From: PALSA-1296 sp038210275
GTDB taxonomy: Bacteria > Bacteroidota > Ignavibacteria > Palsa-1295
NCBI GenBank assembly: GCA_038210275.1
Contig: JBBQWV010000005.1
Span: forward strand, 62,001-126,000
Reading direction: 5' to 3'
Length of the DNA stretch: 64,000 bases
The number at the start of each line of letters is the position of its first letter. The first letter of the stretch is position 1. Under the pieces are notes generated by a model. It was not told the DNA's origin. It did no database searches and saw only the letters and a program-made list of their open reading frames with translations. The translations under genes and the position numbers were made by a program. This document shows, in pieces, positions 53,400-62,466 of this stretch.

Positions 53400-53784
53400 C
53401 GCTTACAAATTTTAATGATGCAGAATTGATGCAATAACGAAGTCCCGTCGGCTCCGGCCCGTCTTCGAAAACATGACCTAAGTGCGCGTCGCAATTGGCA
53501 CAGGTGATCTCAGTGCGACGCATAAAAAATTTATCGTCAACCGATTCTTTCAGGACGACAGCTTTAGTCGGCTGATAAAAACTGGGCCAGCCGCAGCCGG
53601 AATCGAATTTAGTCTCGGATGCAAATAGCGGTGTATCGCAGACAATGCAGTGATACATTCCCTTTTCGTGAGTATCCCAATACTCGCCGGTAAAAGCACG
53701 CTCCGTGCCTTTTTCTTGAGTAACATGAAATTGCTCTGGGGTGAGCCGCTTGCGAAGATCTTCTTTGGAAATTGATGAATCCAT
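53389..53784 (-). CDS. msrB: Peptide-methionine (R)-S-oxide reductase
   Basis: This 131-aa enzyme repairs methionine-R-sulfoxide in proteins. It has the two zinc-binding CxxC pairs (YHCIVCDTPLF near residues 44-54; TCANCDAHLGHVF near 93-105), the substrate motif GCGWPSFYQP near 68-77, and the catalytic Cys in LRYCINSASLKF near 115-126. There is no signal peptide. It overlaps the Kir gene start by 11 bp. Length is typical for MsrB. Confidence 0.96.
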   Translation of the reverse strand: MDSSISKEDLRKRLTPEQFHVTQEKGTERAFTGEYWDTHEKGMYHCIVCDTPLFASETKFDSGCGWPSFYQPTKAVVLKESVDDKFFMRRTEITCANCDAHLGHVFEDGPEPTGLRYCINSASLKFVSDGN

Positions 53785-53788
53785 AAAA

Positions 53789-53813
53789 TAAAAAAAGGAG
53801 AGTAAAACTCTCC
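53789..53813 (-). terminator. Intrinsic terminator upstream of msrB
   Basis: GGAGAGT (53797-53803) pairs with ACTCTCC (53807-53813) with an AAA loop. The T run on the minus strand (53789-53796) shows it ends the minus-strand lipoprotein transcript. Confidence 0.85.
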
Positions 53814-53848
53814 TCTAATAACTTCCAAATCTAAAGAAAAGTTATAGC

Positions 53849-54211
53849 TTAAAATCCCTCCCAGTGATATGCCATTACCGTTCCATTTTGGTCAATAGTA
53901 AAGCTCCGTTGAGCCTTTGATTGATGGCGGCGCGGACGAGACATATGGACATATCCCCAAGAGTCATACCATGCATATCCGGGTGAGCTTGAAGTATGGC
54001 TGTAGATATAAGTTAGCTCGCGTGAGCCATCCATTGTTTTGTAACTTTTGCTTGGCGCTCCCCATTTTGCAACAAGTTCAGTTTCGGATTTTCCGATCCA
54101 GCTTTTCATACCCTTTTCTATTTCCTCGCGACGCTCGGCATCAGAAGGTCCGCAGCTACTCAATGCAAAAGCAAGTAAAATTATCGCGAATGAAAAATAT
54201 TTTGTCTTCAT
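53849..54211 (-). CDS. Lipoprotein, BamE/SmpA-like fold
   Basis: This 120-aa protein starts at ATG 54211 (MKTKYFSFAIILLAFALSSC), with lipobox LSSC and Cys at residue 20. An upstream in-frame start at 54235 would put 8 odd residues ahead of the signal. The mature domain (GKSETELVAKWGAPSKSYKT near 43-62, RELTYIYSH) has the pattern of SmpA/BamE-like small outer-membrane lipoproteins, where G-W-G-P motifs recur. A Ser/Arg-rich segment precedes a final beta strand (GTVMAYHWEGF). Role is not settled. Confidence 0.75.
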   Translation of the reverse strand: MKTKYFSFAIILLAFALSSCGPSDAERREEIEKGMKSWIGKSETELVAKWGAPSKSYKTMDGSRELTYIYSHTSSSPGYAWYDSWGYVHMSRPRRHQSKAQRSFTIDQNGTVMAYHWEGF

Positions 54212-54311
54212 TTGTTTTATTATATTAGCTTCCAACTATAGTAAGACGTAAAATCCGGGAGAAATGTTTAATAAAACTTGATGAGAAATATTTCATCCAG
54301 AAGTGTTACCC

Positions 54312-54737
54312 TTATTTACCCTGAACTTGATTGTGAGCGTCTTTGAAAGACTGTATGATAAGCTTCTTTAAAACTTTGAGATCTATATCCTCAACAGAGT
54401 TAATATACAGGCATCCTTTACCTGTTTTATACTTCCCCAATTTCTCAATCACTTCAATATTCCTAACTGCACCAGGGAGATAAAGTGTGAGGTTTTGCTT
54501 TCGGGGAGAAAAGCCGATATGAAACCAATCAAGTTCGCGCCCACTCTCGTAAACCATGTGCCGATCACCGAATCCGATAATTGCCGAACCCCACATCTTT
54601 GGCTCGTGCTTCGTTACCTCAGTCATCAGTTTCACAATTATTTCGCTATCACTCCGCTTATTTTTATCAGTAATACTTCCAAGAAAAGATGCGACGCTTT
54701 TTTCAGTGTTCTGCGTTTTGAGTTTTGCTTTTGCCAT
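54312..54737 (-). CDS. DUF1801 domain protein
   Basis: This 141-aa protein matches the DUF1801/YdhG-like fold, with the tell-tale EPKMWGSAIIGFGDRHMVYE near residues 45-64, LDWFHIGFSPRKQNLTLYL near 69-87, and GKGCLYINSVEDIDL near 106-120. Members are small cytosolic proteins of unknown role in many environmental bacteria. It is 22 nt upstream of the big Fe-S oxidoreductase stop on the same strand. No functional link is evident. Confidence 0.88.
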   Translation of the reverse strand: MAKAKLKTQNTEKSVASFLGSITDKNKRSDSEIIVKLMTEVTKHEPKMWGSAIIGFGDRHMVYESGRELDWFHIGFSPRKQNLTLYLPGAVRNIEVIEKLGKYKTGKGCLYINSVEDIDLKVLKKLIIQSFKDAHNQVQGK

Positions 54738-54759
54738 CGTGACCTCGATAAATATGTTT

Positions 54760-56868
54760 CTATCTCACTGCCTCCAATAGGATTTCCGCAATATCTCTCA
54801 CACGCACATTATCAGCTTGCTCTTTCGTCTTCACGCCATCGGTCATCATTGTCATGCAGAATGGGCAGGCGCTGGCGATGGTGGTTGCTTCGGTAGCAAG
54901 GGCTTCTTCGGTACGCTCGATGTTGATGCGCTTCCCTTGCGTTTCTTCCATCCACATCTGTCCGCCGCCGGCACCGCAGCAGAGACCTTTGGATTTACTG
55001 CGATCCATCTCAATGATCTCCAGTCCCGGGATTGATTCAAGAGTAGCACGAGGAGAATCATAAATTCCATTTGATCTTCCAAGGTAACAGGAATCATGGT
55101 AGGTAACTCGCTCTTTCAGATCATTTGCAATAACAAGATCACCCTTCGCAAGAAGTTCGGCAACATAATCCGTATGGTGAACGACATCATAATTGCCACC
55201 GAAATCTCCCCACTCATTTTTGATCGCATTAAAGCAATGCGGGCACGTCGTTACAATTTTCTTAATGTTATAACGATTCAGCGTCTCAACATTTTCTTTA
55301 ATAAGTGTTTGTGCAAGATACTCATTTCCCATTCTTCTTGCTGGATCGCCCGTGCATTTTTCTTCTGTGCCGAGAATTTTAAAATTGATCCTTGCAATTT
55401 GCATTAATTCTGCAAATGCTTTTGTAATAGATTTTGCACGAGCATCGAAAGAACCTGCGCAGCCAACCCAGAAGAGGATCATATCTTCTTTCTCAGGTTT
55501 TGCTACATATTCTGCCATCGTTTCAATGCCCATACCATCTGACCAATCGGCTCGCTCACTTGGACTGAAAGCCCACGGTGAATAATTGTTTTCCATCGAG
55601 CTGAATGCCGATTGTAATTCCGGCGGGAAGTTTGCTTCCATCATTACAAGATTTCTGCGCAGATCAACGATCTCATCTACGTGTTCGATCATTACGGGAC
55701 ATTCAGTCATACATGCTTGACACGTTGTGCATTGCCAAAGCATTTCTTGGGGAATATAATCGCCAATGAAATTCTTACTTGATACTTCTTCTTGCGTAAG
55801 ATTCGGACGTGTTCCGAGAAGTGTGCCGGGAGTGGAGTGCTGAGCATTGAGTGCTGAGTCCTGAGTGATTTTGCCACCGATTGCATCTTCCCACGATTCA
55901 AATCCAAATGCTCCTTGAGCAATTTGATAGGGAGCTTTATCAACCATGCGCTGGCGCGTTGCGATGATGATATATCTCGGATCAAGAACTTTGCCCGTGA
56001 TATTTGCGGGACAAACGGCTGTACATCTTCCGCAATGTGTGCATGTATCACCGTCAAGTAATTGCTTCCATGTCAGATCTTCAATATCTTTTGCGCCGTA
56101 TTGTGTTAGCGTTTCATCTTCAAAGTTGATCGGCTTCAAATAATTTTTGCGCTTGAGATCAGAGAGATACACATTCGGCACAGACGTGATAACATGCAAA
56201 TGTTTTGAGTAAGGTAGATAATTCATGAAGCCAAGAACTCCGATAACATGCAACCACCAGAAGCCTTCATTCCAGGCAAGTGTTTTATTGCAGTTGCACA
56301 TGAAGCCAGCCATGAAGCTTGCAAGCGGACGAACTTCATTTGCATAAATGCCTCCCGTTGCTATGCGGGTTGCATTGGTGATAAGAAGCGCAATGACGAT
56401 GACTGCAATAGTATAAAGCACAAGTTGCGCATCCATTCGCTCATGCTTATCACCTTGGAGACGTTTGATCTTGGTGATAAATCTTCTCCAAAGAGCAATA
56501 ACGACTGAGATAATGATCAGCCCGATAAAAATATCCTGTGAAACAGTAATGGCGGAATAAAGACCACCAAGAAAGGAAAGAGAGAAACGACCGAACAACC
56601 CCTCACCGATAGACTCGATCACAGCAAAAAGCAGAACCATAAATCCCCAGAAAATGAAGGCATGGATAGGTCCTGCGATCGGATCGCGCATGATCTTCGA
56701 TTGCCCGATGGCAATAACGAACGTCCGGTAGAGCCGCTCCGGTATATTGTCGAAGCGGTTAACCCACTTGCCAACGCGCAAGAAATCCAGCAGCCTGCGG
56801 CTATTATAAATAATACCGCCAAAAGCGACCAGAAGAACGATTATAAAGATGCCAGTTTTTAGAGTCAT
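54760..56868 (-). CDS. Heterodisulfide reductase-related Fe-S oxidoreductase with membrane domain
   Basis: This 702-aa protein begins at ATG 56868 (MTLKTGIFIIVLL), since a TTG 9 nt upstream lies inside a promoter box. Residues 1-225 hold five or six membrane spans of a NarI-like cytochrome b type domain. Two 4Fe-4S motifs follow: CTHCGRCTAVCPANI near 280 and CTTCQACMTECP near 380. Two C-terminal CCG domains (TTCPHCFNAIKNEWG near 555; CCGAGGGQMWME near 640) are HdrD/GlpC type. Such proteins pass electrons between quinones and a soluble partner. A short repeat-coded insert (DSALNAQHST) lies near residues 335-345. Confidence 0.9.
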   Translation of the reverse strand: MTLKTGIFIIVLLVAFGGIIYNSRRLLDFLRVGKWVNRFDNIPERLYRTFVIAIGQSKIMRDPIAGPIHAFIFWGFMVLLFAVIESIGEGLFGRFSLSFLGGLYSAITVSQDIFIGLIIISVVIALWRRFITKIKRLQGDKHERMDAQLVLYTIAVIVIALLITNATRIATGGIYANEVRPLASFMAGFMCNCNKTLAWNEGFWWLHVIGVLGFMNYLPYSKHLHVITSVPNVYLSDLKRKNYLKPINFEDETLTQYGAKDIEDLTWKQLLDGDTCTHCGRCTAVCPANITGKVLDPRYIIIATRQRMVDKAPYQIAQGAFGFESWEDAIGGKITQDSALNAQHSTPGTLLGTRPNLTQEEVSSKNFIGDYIPQEMLWQCTTCQACMTECPVMIEHVDEIVDLRRNLVMMEANFPPELQSAFSSMENNYSPWAFSPSERADWSDGMGIETMAEYVAKPEKEDMILFWVGCAGSFDARAKSITKAFAELMQIARINFKILGTEEKCTGDPARRMGNEYLAQTLIKENVETLNRYNIKKIVTTCPHCFNAIKNEWGDFGGNYDVVHHTDYVAELLAKGDLVIANDLKERVTYHDSCYLGRSNGIYDSPRATLESIPGLEIIEMDRSKSKGLCCGAGGGQMWMEETQGKRINIERTEEALATEATTIASACPFCMTMMTDGVKTKEQADNVRVRDIAEILLEAVR
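55835..55866 (-). repeat. In-frame short tandem repeat in the Fe-S oxidoreductase gene
   Basis: GAGTGCTGAGCATTGAGTGC and TGAGTCCTGAGT on the plus strand encode TQDSALNAQHST on the minus strand. The unit CTGAG/TGAGTGCTGAG is the same as at 9384 and 9743 in an unrelated gene. It lies in the linker between the two ferredoxin motifs. Confidence 0.85.
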
Positions 56869-56874
56869 AGGGTA

Positions 56875-56882
56875 CAAAAATA
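56875..56882 (-). promoter_or_regulatory. -7 box directly before the Fe-S oxidoreductase ATG
   Basis: Minus-strand TATTTTTG fits TAnnTTTG and ends 6 nt before ATG 56868. Transcription would begin close to or at the start codon, so the mRNA may be leaderless. Confidence 0.4.
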
Positions 56883-57048
56883 CGACAGCGGACAGCCTGC
56901 GTCCACTAAATAATTAGAAAAGCTTGTAAGTTGACATGCGTAAGGAGTATAGTGTGAGAGCTGAAGCGAGAAATATTTTATAGAAAAGGAATCTGTTTTT
57001 CCGTTAAGATCGTATAATACAGTGAGTTAAATAATTCACAATACAATT

Positions 57049-57321
57049 ATGAGTATCTTTAAAAAGAAAAAATCTAATACCGCAAAGATCGTTGCAACAG
57101 CAGTTGGCGCAGTAGCAGCAGGTGCTGCCGCACTTTATTCAACCAAAAAAGGCAAGAAGATGATAAAGGATGCTTCTGATGGTGTCACTTCACTTCTGAA
57201 ATCCACCAATAAATTAAAGAAGACTATTAAGACCGTTTCAAAACCGGTAAAAAAAACTGTAACTAAAGCCGCCGCTAAAACGGTGAAAGCAGCAGTAAAG
57301 CCTTCAAGAGCTAAACGATAA
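57049..57321 (+). CDS. Small Lys/Ala-rich basic protein
   Basis: This 90-aa protein starts MSIFKKKKSNTAKIVATAVG, with a hydrophobic Ala/Gly stretch (IVATAVGAVAAGAAALYSTK) as in YtxH-like proteins, then a highly basic Lys/Ala tail with TKAAAKTVKAAVKPSRAKR, recalling histone H1-like or HU-tail proteins. It may bind DNA or anionic surfaces. Function is unknown. A long bidirectional terminator follows. Confidence 0.75.
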   Translation: MSIFKKKKSNTAKIVATAVGAVAAGAAALYSTKKGKKMIKDASDGVTSLLKSTNKLKKTIKTVSKPVKKTVTKAAAKTVKAAVKPSRAKR

Positions 57322-57331
57322 TTCTATATTT

Positions 57332-57366
57332 TTTTTGCAGCCATAAATATTTTATGGCTGCAAAAA
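57332..57366. terminator. Long bidirectional terminator hairpin
   Basis: TTTTTGCAGCCATAAA (57332-57347) pairs perfectly with TTTATGGCTGCAAAAA (57351-57366) across a 3-nt loop, giving a 16-bp stem with T tracts on both strands. It serves both convergent genes. Confidence 0.9.
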
Positions 57367-57376
57367 TATAAGGATA

Positions 57377-58108
57377 TTATTTTCCTCCCATTGATACAAC
57401 TTCCACCTTGGAAGGAATGATCAAAAACACATCATCAATTTTTTTCTCTTCGTATTTCACGAAGGTAATAGTGCTTTCGGTTTTCCCATCGCGTTTAGTT
57501 TCCATACGAAGAGGGAGCAACCCTTTATCGAATAAGGCTTCCACGGCATCACTCCCGTAATAATTATTTCGGCTCGGAGTTTTTGCAGATCCGCCGCTTT
57601 GATCAAAAGCACCTTTGACAGCTTCGGATAAAATTTTCGGCAGATCATGCGACATCCACCAATCGCTCTCTCCACTCTTATCCGATTTAATGGTATAGAG
57701 TTCGCAATCATGCCCACTGATAGTTTTCTTTTGACCAGTTGCGATTACTGTTGTCGGATCATCACGATTTGCCTTTGAAATATAGTTAGGTTTTTTTAAA
57801 GGCAATTCCATTGCTTTATCTGCCTCGTTCATCCTGATGATGACTCTATGTGATGACTCGTCACCATAAACATCCATTTTTCCGGAAGACCATTTCGAAT
57901 GCACAACGAATTTCTCGTTTTTGAAACTGATGTCCATCAAAGTTTTCGAGTCGCCTGGTTTTACGCCAAGCACCGAATCCATCTTGCTTGTCTTTGAACT
58001 ACTGATCTCCATATAGATCGTCCCTTCGAAGGGCTGAGCAAACACATTCGAAGCAGCGAAAAGAGTCACAGCAAGGATGATCGGAAAGATTCGGGCTTTT
58101 ATAGTCAT
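57377..58108 (-). CDS. DUF4412 secreted protein
   Basis: This 243-aa protein starts at ATG 58108 (MTIKARIFPIILAVTLFAAS, signal peptide with cleavage near NVFAQ). A longer frame to 58156 would cross the promoter box at 58131, so it is rejected. The DUF4412 core is evident: FEGTIYMEISSSKTSKM near 27, KFVVHSKWSSGKMDVYGD near 66, KKTISGHDCELYTIK near 131, and ESDWWMSHDLPKI near 150. The family is periplasmic or secreted in Bacteroidota, of unknown role. Confidence 0.85.
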   Translation of the reverse strand: MTIKARIFPIILAVTLFAASNVFAQPFEGTIYMEISSSKTSKMDSVLGVKPGDSKTLMDISFKNEKFVVHSKWSSGKMDVYGDESSHRVIIRMNEADKAMELPLKKPNYISKANRDDPTTVIATGQKKTISGHDCELYTIKSDKSGESDWWMSHDLPKILSEAVKGAFDQSGGSAKTPSRNNYYGSDAVEALFDKGLLPLRMETKRDGKTESTITFVKYEEKKIDDVFLIIPSKVEVVSMGGK

Positions 58109-58130
58109 AGATGGTATGAAGTTCAGGAGG

Positions 58131-58138
58131 CAAAAATA
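58131..58138 (-). promoter_or_regulatory. -7 box of the DUF4412 gene
   Basis: Minus-strand TATTTTTG, 22 nt upstream of ATG 58108. Confidence 0.45.
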
Positions 58139-58179
58139 CGAGGATAATATGAACATCCAACATATTATCAGCTTTGTTG

Positions 58180-58187
58180 TAACTTTG
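58180..58187 (+). promoter_or_regulatory. -7 box of the BNR-repeat protein gene
   Basis: TAACTTTG fits TAnnTTTG, 24 nt upstream of ATG 58212 and divergent from the box at 58131. Confidence 0.5.
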
Positions 58188-58211
58188 ATATATGCAAAGC
58201 GTTATCTGTCT

Positions 58212-60254
58212 ATGAAGCATTATATGTACAAAGTTTTTCTTATTCTACTTTTTTATAACGGAAGTAGTTTCGCACAGTGGGTTCAAACTGATGGTCCGTA
58301 TGCAGCCAATATTCGGTCTGTAGCAATTGGGAAAACCGGTTTATTTGTTAGTTGTAATAGCGGGATATTTCGCTCAACAAATAATGGATCTGATTGGAAG
58401 TTAGTAAATAATGGTTTGCCCAGTGCTCAAGTATATGCTCTTGCCATTATTGATACATTCATTTTTGCAGGAACGGATGGTCAAGGTGTTTATCGATCTT
58501 CTGATAATGGTGAGAGTTGGAGCAGGGCAAATACCATGTTGAAAAACAAATATATTTGGGGACTTTCAGTCAGCGATTCTATACTCTATGCCCTATCTCA
58601 GTTTGGTGGCATTTTCCGTTCTATTGATTTTGGAGAGACTTGGAATGAAACCGATACAGGTTTAACTAATACCCGTGTATATACAATTTTGAGTAAGGGT
58701 ACAAGACTTTTCGCCGCATCTGCAACAGGAATCTATAGTTCAACTGATAAGGGTATAAATTGGTCAGAGATGCTGTTGAATGGAATGAAGTTTGGAGTGA
58801 CTTCAATTACGTTTAGTGATTCATTTATGTATGCCAGTACGTACCATGGTATATATCGTTCATCAGATGAAGGTATTCAGTGGAAGCAGATCAATAATGG
58901 CTTGCTAGATACCACTGTTAATTCTATCATTGTTGCACCTGATTCAACTCTCTTAGCTGCGACAAAAAATAGCGGACTCTTTCGTTCTATTGATAATGGA
59001 ATGCAATGGTCACCTATGGATGTAATAGAATCCCACAAAGTCACTGCTTTAGTAAAAAGTGCTACGAATCTGTTTGTAGGGACGAATCGGTCACTTTATT
59101 TTTCAAGAGAAAAGGGACAACAATGGGTTGATATTACGCATGGTTTGACATTTGCGCAAACGTCAGCATTGATAACAAGAGATTCAACCGTATTTGCTGG
59201 CACTGATGGTGGCATCTTTCGATCAACACAGAATTATGGCTGGGATCCTGTTCTGCAAGTAGATGATAATATTAATACATTATCAATAAGTAAGAATATT
59301 TTTTTTGCTGGAGGAGATTTTGGAAATACTTACTATTCAACTGATACTGGTAAAACTTGGATAGTAAATTCGTCTAGTTTCACAGGCAAAAATATTCGTG
59401 CAATTGCAGTAAATGGTGCAAATCTTTTCGTCGGAATAGATAATAACGGCGTATGGCGCTCAATAGATAATGGCGTAAATTGGACGGGGCTAATAAAAGG
59501 CTTAACAGATAATATTAACGCATTTGCCTTAGTAGACACTATTCTTTTTCTCGGTACAGATACTTACGGTGTCTTTCGTTCTACTGATAATGGCACAAAC
59601 TGGGAACAGATAAATAATGGTTTAACAAATACTCATGTTTATTCTTTTGCCGCAAATGATTCGAATATCTGGGTTGGTACTGGCGGCGGCATATTTTTTT
59701 CCAGTGACACTGGTTCAACTTGGATACCAGTCAAAAGTGGATTAACCGATACTGCTATTGTTGCTTTAGCTATTAACAGGTCAGATCTTTTTGCCGGTAT
59801 TTATGGATACGGTGTCTTTAAAACTTCAAACAAAAATAGAAATTGGGTGCCGGTGAATAACGGTTTAACAAATCGCTATGTTGGCGCTCTTTCTGTGAAC
59901 AATTCAAATCTTTTTGCCGCAACCAGTTCATCGGGGATTTGGCACCTCCCACTCTCCTTATTAAGTACAGTAGAACAAAATGAATATCGAAATAAAGTAC
60001 TAACGATATATCCTAATTATCCAAATCCATTTTCTTCGCAAACAACAATAGTATTTTCTACTTCCAAAAAACAATTTATGGATGTGAAAATTATTGATCT
60101 TCTTGGAAAGGAATGTACTCATCTATATTCCGGTGAACTTGAAGCCGGAGATCATTATTATGAATTAGATGGCTCTCATTTAACCACAGGAATTTATTTT
60201 TGTTTTATCCGGACAGTGGATGGAATTGAAAGGCAAATGATTGTGAGACAGTAA
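58212..60254 (+). CDS. BNR/YCF48-type propeller protein with T9SS tail
   Basis: This 680-aa secreted protein starts at ATG 58212 (MKHYMYKVFLILLFYNGSSF, signal peptide ending SFAQ); a frame extending to 58077 crosses the promoter box. The body, residues about 24-590, holds at least ten BNR-type repeats with GIFRSTNNGSDWKLVNNGLP and similar GVYRSSDNGESW motifs, the Asp-box of beta-propellers. The end is a T9SS type A sorting domain (LTIYPNYPNPFSSQTTIVFS; LTTGIYFCFIR). It probably binds carbohydrate or protein at the cell surface. No sialidase catalytic residues are apparent, so I do not call it a sialidase. Confidence 0.88.
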   Translation: MKHYMYKVFLILLFYNGSSFAQWVQTDGPYAANIRSVAIGKTGLFVSCNSGIFRSTNNGSDWKLVNNGLPSAQVYALAIIDTFIFAGTDGQGVYRSSDNGESWSRANTMLKNKYIWGLSVSDSILYALSQFGGIFRSIDFGETWNETDTGLTNTRVYTILSKGTRLFAASATGIYSSTDKGINWSEMLLNGMKFGVTSITFSDSFMYASTYHGIYRSSDEGIQWKQINNGLLDTTVNSIIVAPDSTLLAATKNSGLFRSIDNGMQWSPMDVIESHKVTALVKSATNLFVGTNRSLYFSREKGQQWVDITHGLTFAQTSALITRDSTVFAGTDGGIFRSTQNYGWDPVLQVDDNINTLSISKNIFFAGGDFGNTYYSTDTGKTWIVNSSSFTGKNIRAIAVNGANLFVGIDNNGVWRSIDNGVNWTGLIKGLTDNINAFALVDTILFLGTDTYGVFRSTDNGTNWEQINNGLTNTHVYSFAANDSNIWVGTGGGIFFSSDTGSTWIPVKSGLTDTAIVALAINRSDLFAGIYGYGVFKTSNKNRNWVPVNNGLTNRYVGALSVNNSNLFAATSSSGIWHLPLSLLSTVEQNEYRNKVLTIYPNYPNPFSSQTTIVFSTSKKQFMDVKIIDLLGKECTHLYSGELEAGDHYYELDGSHLTTGIYFCFIRTVDGIERQMIVRQ

Positions 60255-60277
60255 AAATAGCGATTTGGGTCTGATTA

Positions 60278-62299
60278 TTAATAGGCAAGTACATTTTGAA
60301 TTGTAGTATGTATCTCCTCCACTCCCGGCAGTACTGCATCCATCAATCCTACATTATATGGTATCGGGCAGTCGGGTGTTGAAAGGCGCTCAATTGGTGC
60401 ATCAAGATATTCGAAGGCTTCTTGCGTGATGGTTGCGCAGATCTCGGCGGCGAAGTTGCATGTCCAGTTATCTTCGCAGAGAATAATGGCACGGTTTGTT
60501 TTTCTGATGGATTCTAAGACCGCTTCTTTATCCCAAGGGATGATCGTTCGAAGGTCAACAATTTCAATTGAAGAATTTGATTTTTCTGCTGCTTGCATTG
60601 CCCGTTCAACCATTGCTCCCCAGGTTACAATGGTGAGATCACTTCCTTCTTGCACAATTTTTGCTTTGCCGAAAGGAAGCATGAATTCATCACCGGGATA
60701 ATTTTTTCTGCCGGGAGGAGTATCAAGTAGAGCGCGATGCTCGAAGAAAAAAGTTGGGTCGTCGCCGCGTAATGCAGTGCGCAGCAAGCCGACGGCATCT
60801 TCAGCATTGGATGGGAATGCAATACGCCAGCCGATCTGATGCGCGAATGTTGATTCGCTGGAAACTGAATGCCAGGGATCGCCTGTCTTTTTTGCAAAGC
60901 CAAGAGGAATACGCACAACCATAGGCGCAGTAAATTGCGACTTCGATCTCCATCGTGCTGTGCCGCAATCATTGATCTGCTCTGTTGCAGGATCAGCGTA
61001 TTTTCTAAATTGAATTTCGGGCACAGGCATAAGTCCAGCGAATGCCATTCCGACCGATCTTCCGATAATTCCTTCTTCGGATAGTGAAGTATCGAAGACT
61101 CTCTCTTTCCCGAATTTTACTTGGAGATCAACTGTCGCGCCATGCACTCCACCTTTAGCGCCAACATCTTCTCCGAAAATAAGCAGCTTTGGATTTCTTG
61201 CAAGTTCTACTTCCAATGTTTTGCGAACAGCATCTTGTAAGTTCATCCGAATTCCTTCATCCTTAGAAGAATTTATTTCAATCGGCTTTGCAGAGAAAAC
61301 GTGTTCAAGAACAGAAGCTTTATCCGGCTGAGGTGAATCTATTGCGCGATCTCTTGCTGCATTGACTTCAGCTTCAATATCGCTGACAAGTTTATCCCAT
61401 TCTTTTTTCGAAAGAATCTTATTTGCGATCATGAACTTCTCAAGTTTTGGAAGTGGATCGTTCACACGCTCAGTTTTTAATAGCTCAGGCGATTTATAAC
61501 TTTGCGTATCAACAAATGAATGCCCTTCCAGTCGCGGTATTTTTAAACGGATAAGTCCCGGACCAGCCCATGAACGAATATACTCAACAGCTTCTAAAAT
61601 ATTCTTCGATGCAATTTCCGGATCGGTGCCGTCGCAATCCCATATTTTTAAGTTGCCGAATGAAGCAAGATTTTTCGCAATATTTGCGCCCGGAGTTTGG
61701 AAATCTCCGGTAACGGAAATTCCGTAACCGTTATCTTCAATGAAAAAAAGAAGTGGAAGTTTTTGCGTTGTCGAAGCATTCAGTGCTGCCCAAAATCCAT
61801 TTGCTGCAACGGAGCCGTCGCCTCCAAGAGCGACTGAAATTGCACCTTTATAGGAATCATCTTTTAAAACATTCGCATAATACTGAACAGATTGCGCCCA
61901 GCCGATAGCCGGAGAATATTGCGCACCTACATCGCCAGAAGCCGGAAGAACCGTGCCTCGCAAACGCGGACGAAGAAAATGCACAACGCCTATATCACGT
62001 CCGCCATGAACGCCACCGCTCCGTGCCATCGAAGCAGACATTGATTCTTCAGCGCTGAGTCCTTGACCCAAAACAAACGGACGTGATCTATAATAAACGG
62101 TTGCGCCGTCATGGACATGACTGATGCATTCTGAGAGAATCGCCTGGATCATATCATGACCGCGTGCGGAAAATTGATACGTCACAAGCCCTTTCGGGAC
62201 AAGCTCTGTCTCTTCGATCTTATCAATTGCGCGTGAAGTCAGCACTGTGCGCGCAACGTTTTTCCAGTCTAAAGTAAAAGTCGGATTTGTTTTTGGCAT
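60278..62299 (-). CDS. Fused alpha/beta E1 subunit of 2-oxo acid dehydrogenase
   Basis: This 673-aa cytosolic enzyme fuses the alpha and beta parts of E1 in one chain. The TPP motif GDGSVAANGFWAALN is near residue 160, and LLFFIEDNGYGISV near 184 closes the alpha part; the beta part begins at about 350 with MNLQDAVRKTLEVEL, then LLIFGEDVGAKGGVHGAT and ATEQINDCGTARW. Such fused E1 chains in Bacteroidota act on branched-chain 2-oxo acids or pyruvate, coupled to E2 and E3 elsewhere. No E2 is in the window. A separate lipoyl domain is absent. Substrate class is an inference. Confidence 0.92.
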   Translation of the reverse strand: MPKTNPTFTLDWKNVARTVLTSRAIDKIEETELVPKGLVTYQFSARGHDMIQAILSECISHVHDGATVYYRSRPFVLGQGLSAEESMSASMARSGGVHGGRDIGVVHFLRPRLRGTVLPASGDVGAQYSPAIGWAQSVQYYANVLKDDSYKGAISVALGGDGSVAANGFWAALNASTTQKLPLLFFIEDNGYGISVTGDFQTPGANIAKNLASFGNLKIWDCDGTDPEIASKNILEAVEYIRSWAGPGLIRLKIPRLEGHSFVDTQSYKSPELLKTERVNDPLPKLEKFMIANKILSKKEWDKLVSDIEAEVNAARDRAIDSPQPDKASVLEHVFSAKPIEINSSKDEGIRMNLQDAVRKTLEVELARNPKLLIFGEDVGAKGGVHGATVDLQVKFGKERVFDTSLSEEGIIGRSVGMAFAGLMPVPEIQFRKYADPATEQINDCGTARWRSKSQFTAPMVVRIPLGFAKKTGDPWHSVSSESTFAHQIGWRIAFPSNAEDAVGLLRTALRGDDPTFFFEHRALLDTPPGRKNYPGDEFMLPFGKAKIVQEGSDLTIVTWGAMVERAMQAAEKSNSSIEIVDLRTIIPWDKEAVLESIRKTNRAIILCEDNWTCNFAAEICATITQEAFEYLDAPIERLSTPDCPIPYNVGLMDAVLPGVEEIHTTIQNVLAY

Positions 62300-62466
62300 T
62301 TCTATTCAAATGAAGCCCCTGAAAACACCAGTTCTCTATGGGATAATTTCACTTGTTTGAAGGACTTTTTTATTCTTATGCCAATTCCAATATTATTAAA
62401 TCATTACCAATCTGTTTCGTAGGAACTCCTCTCCCTTGAATTTCTTTAAGAGCAATCAGATATTTT

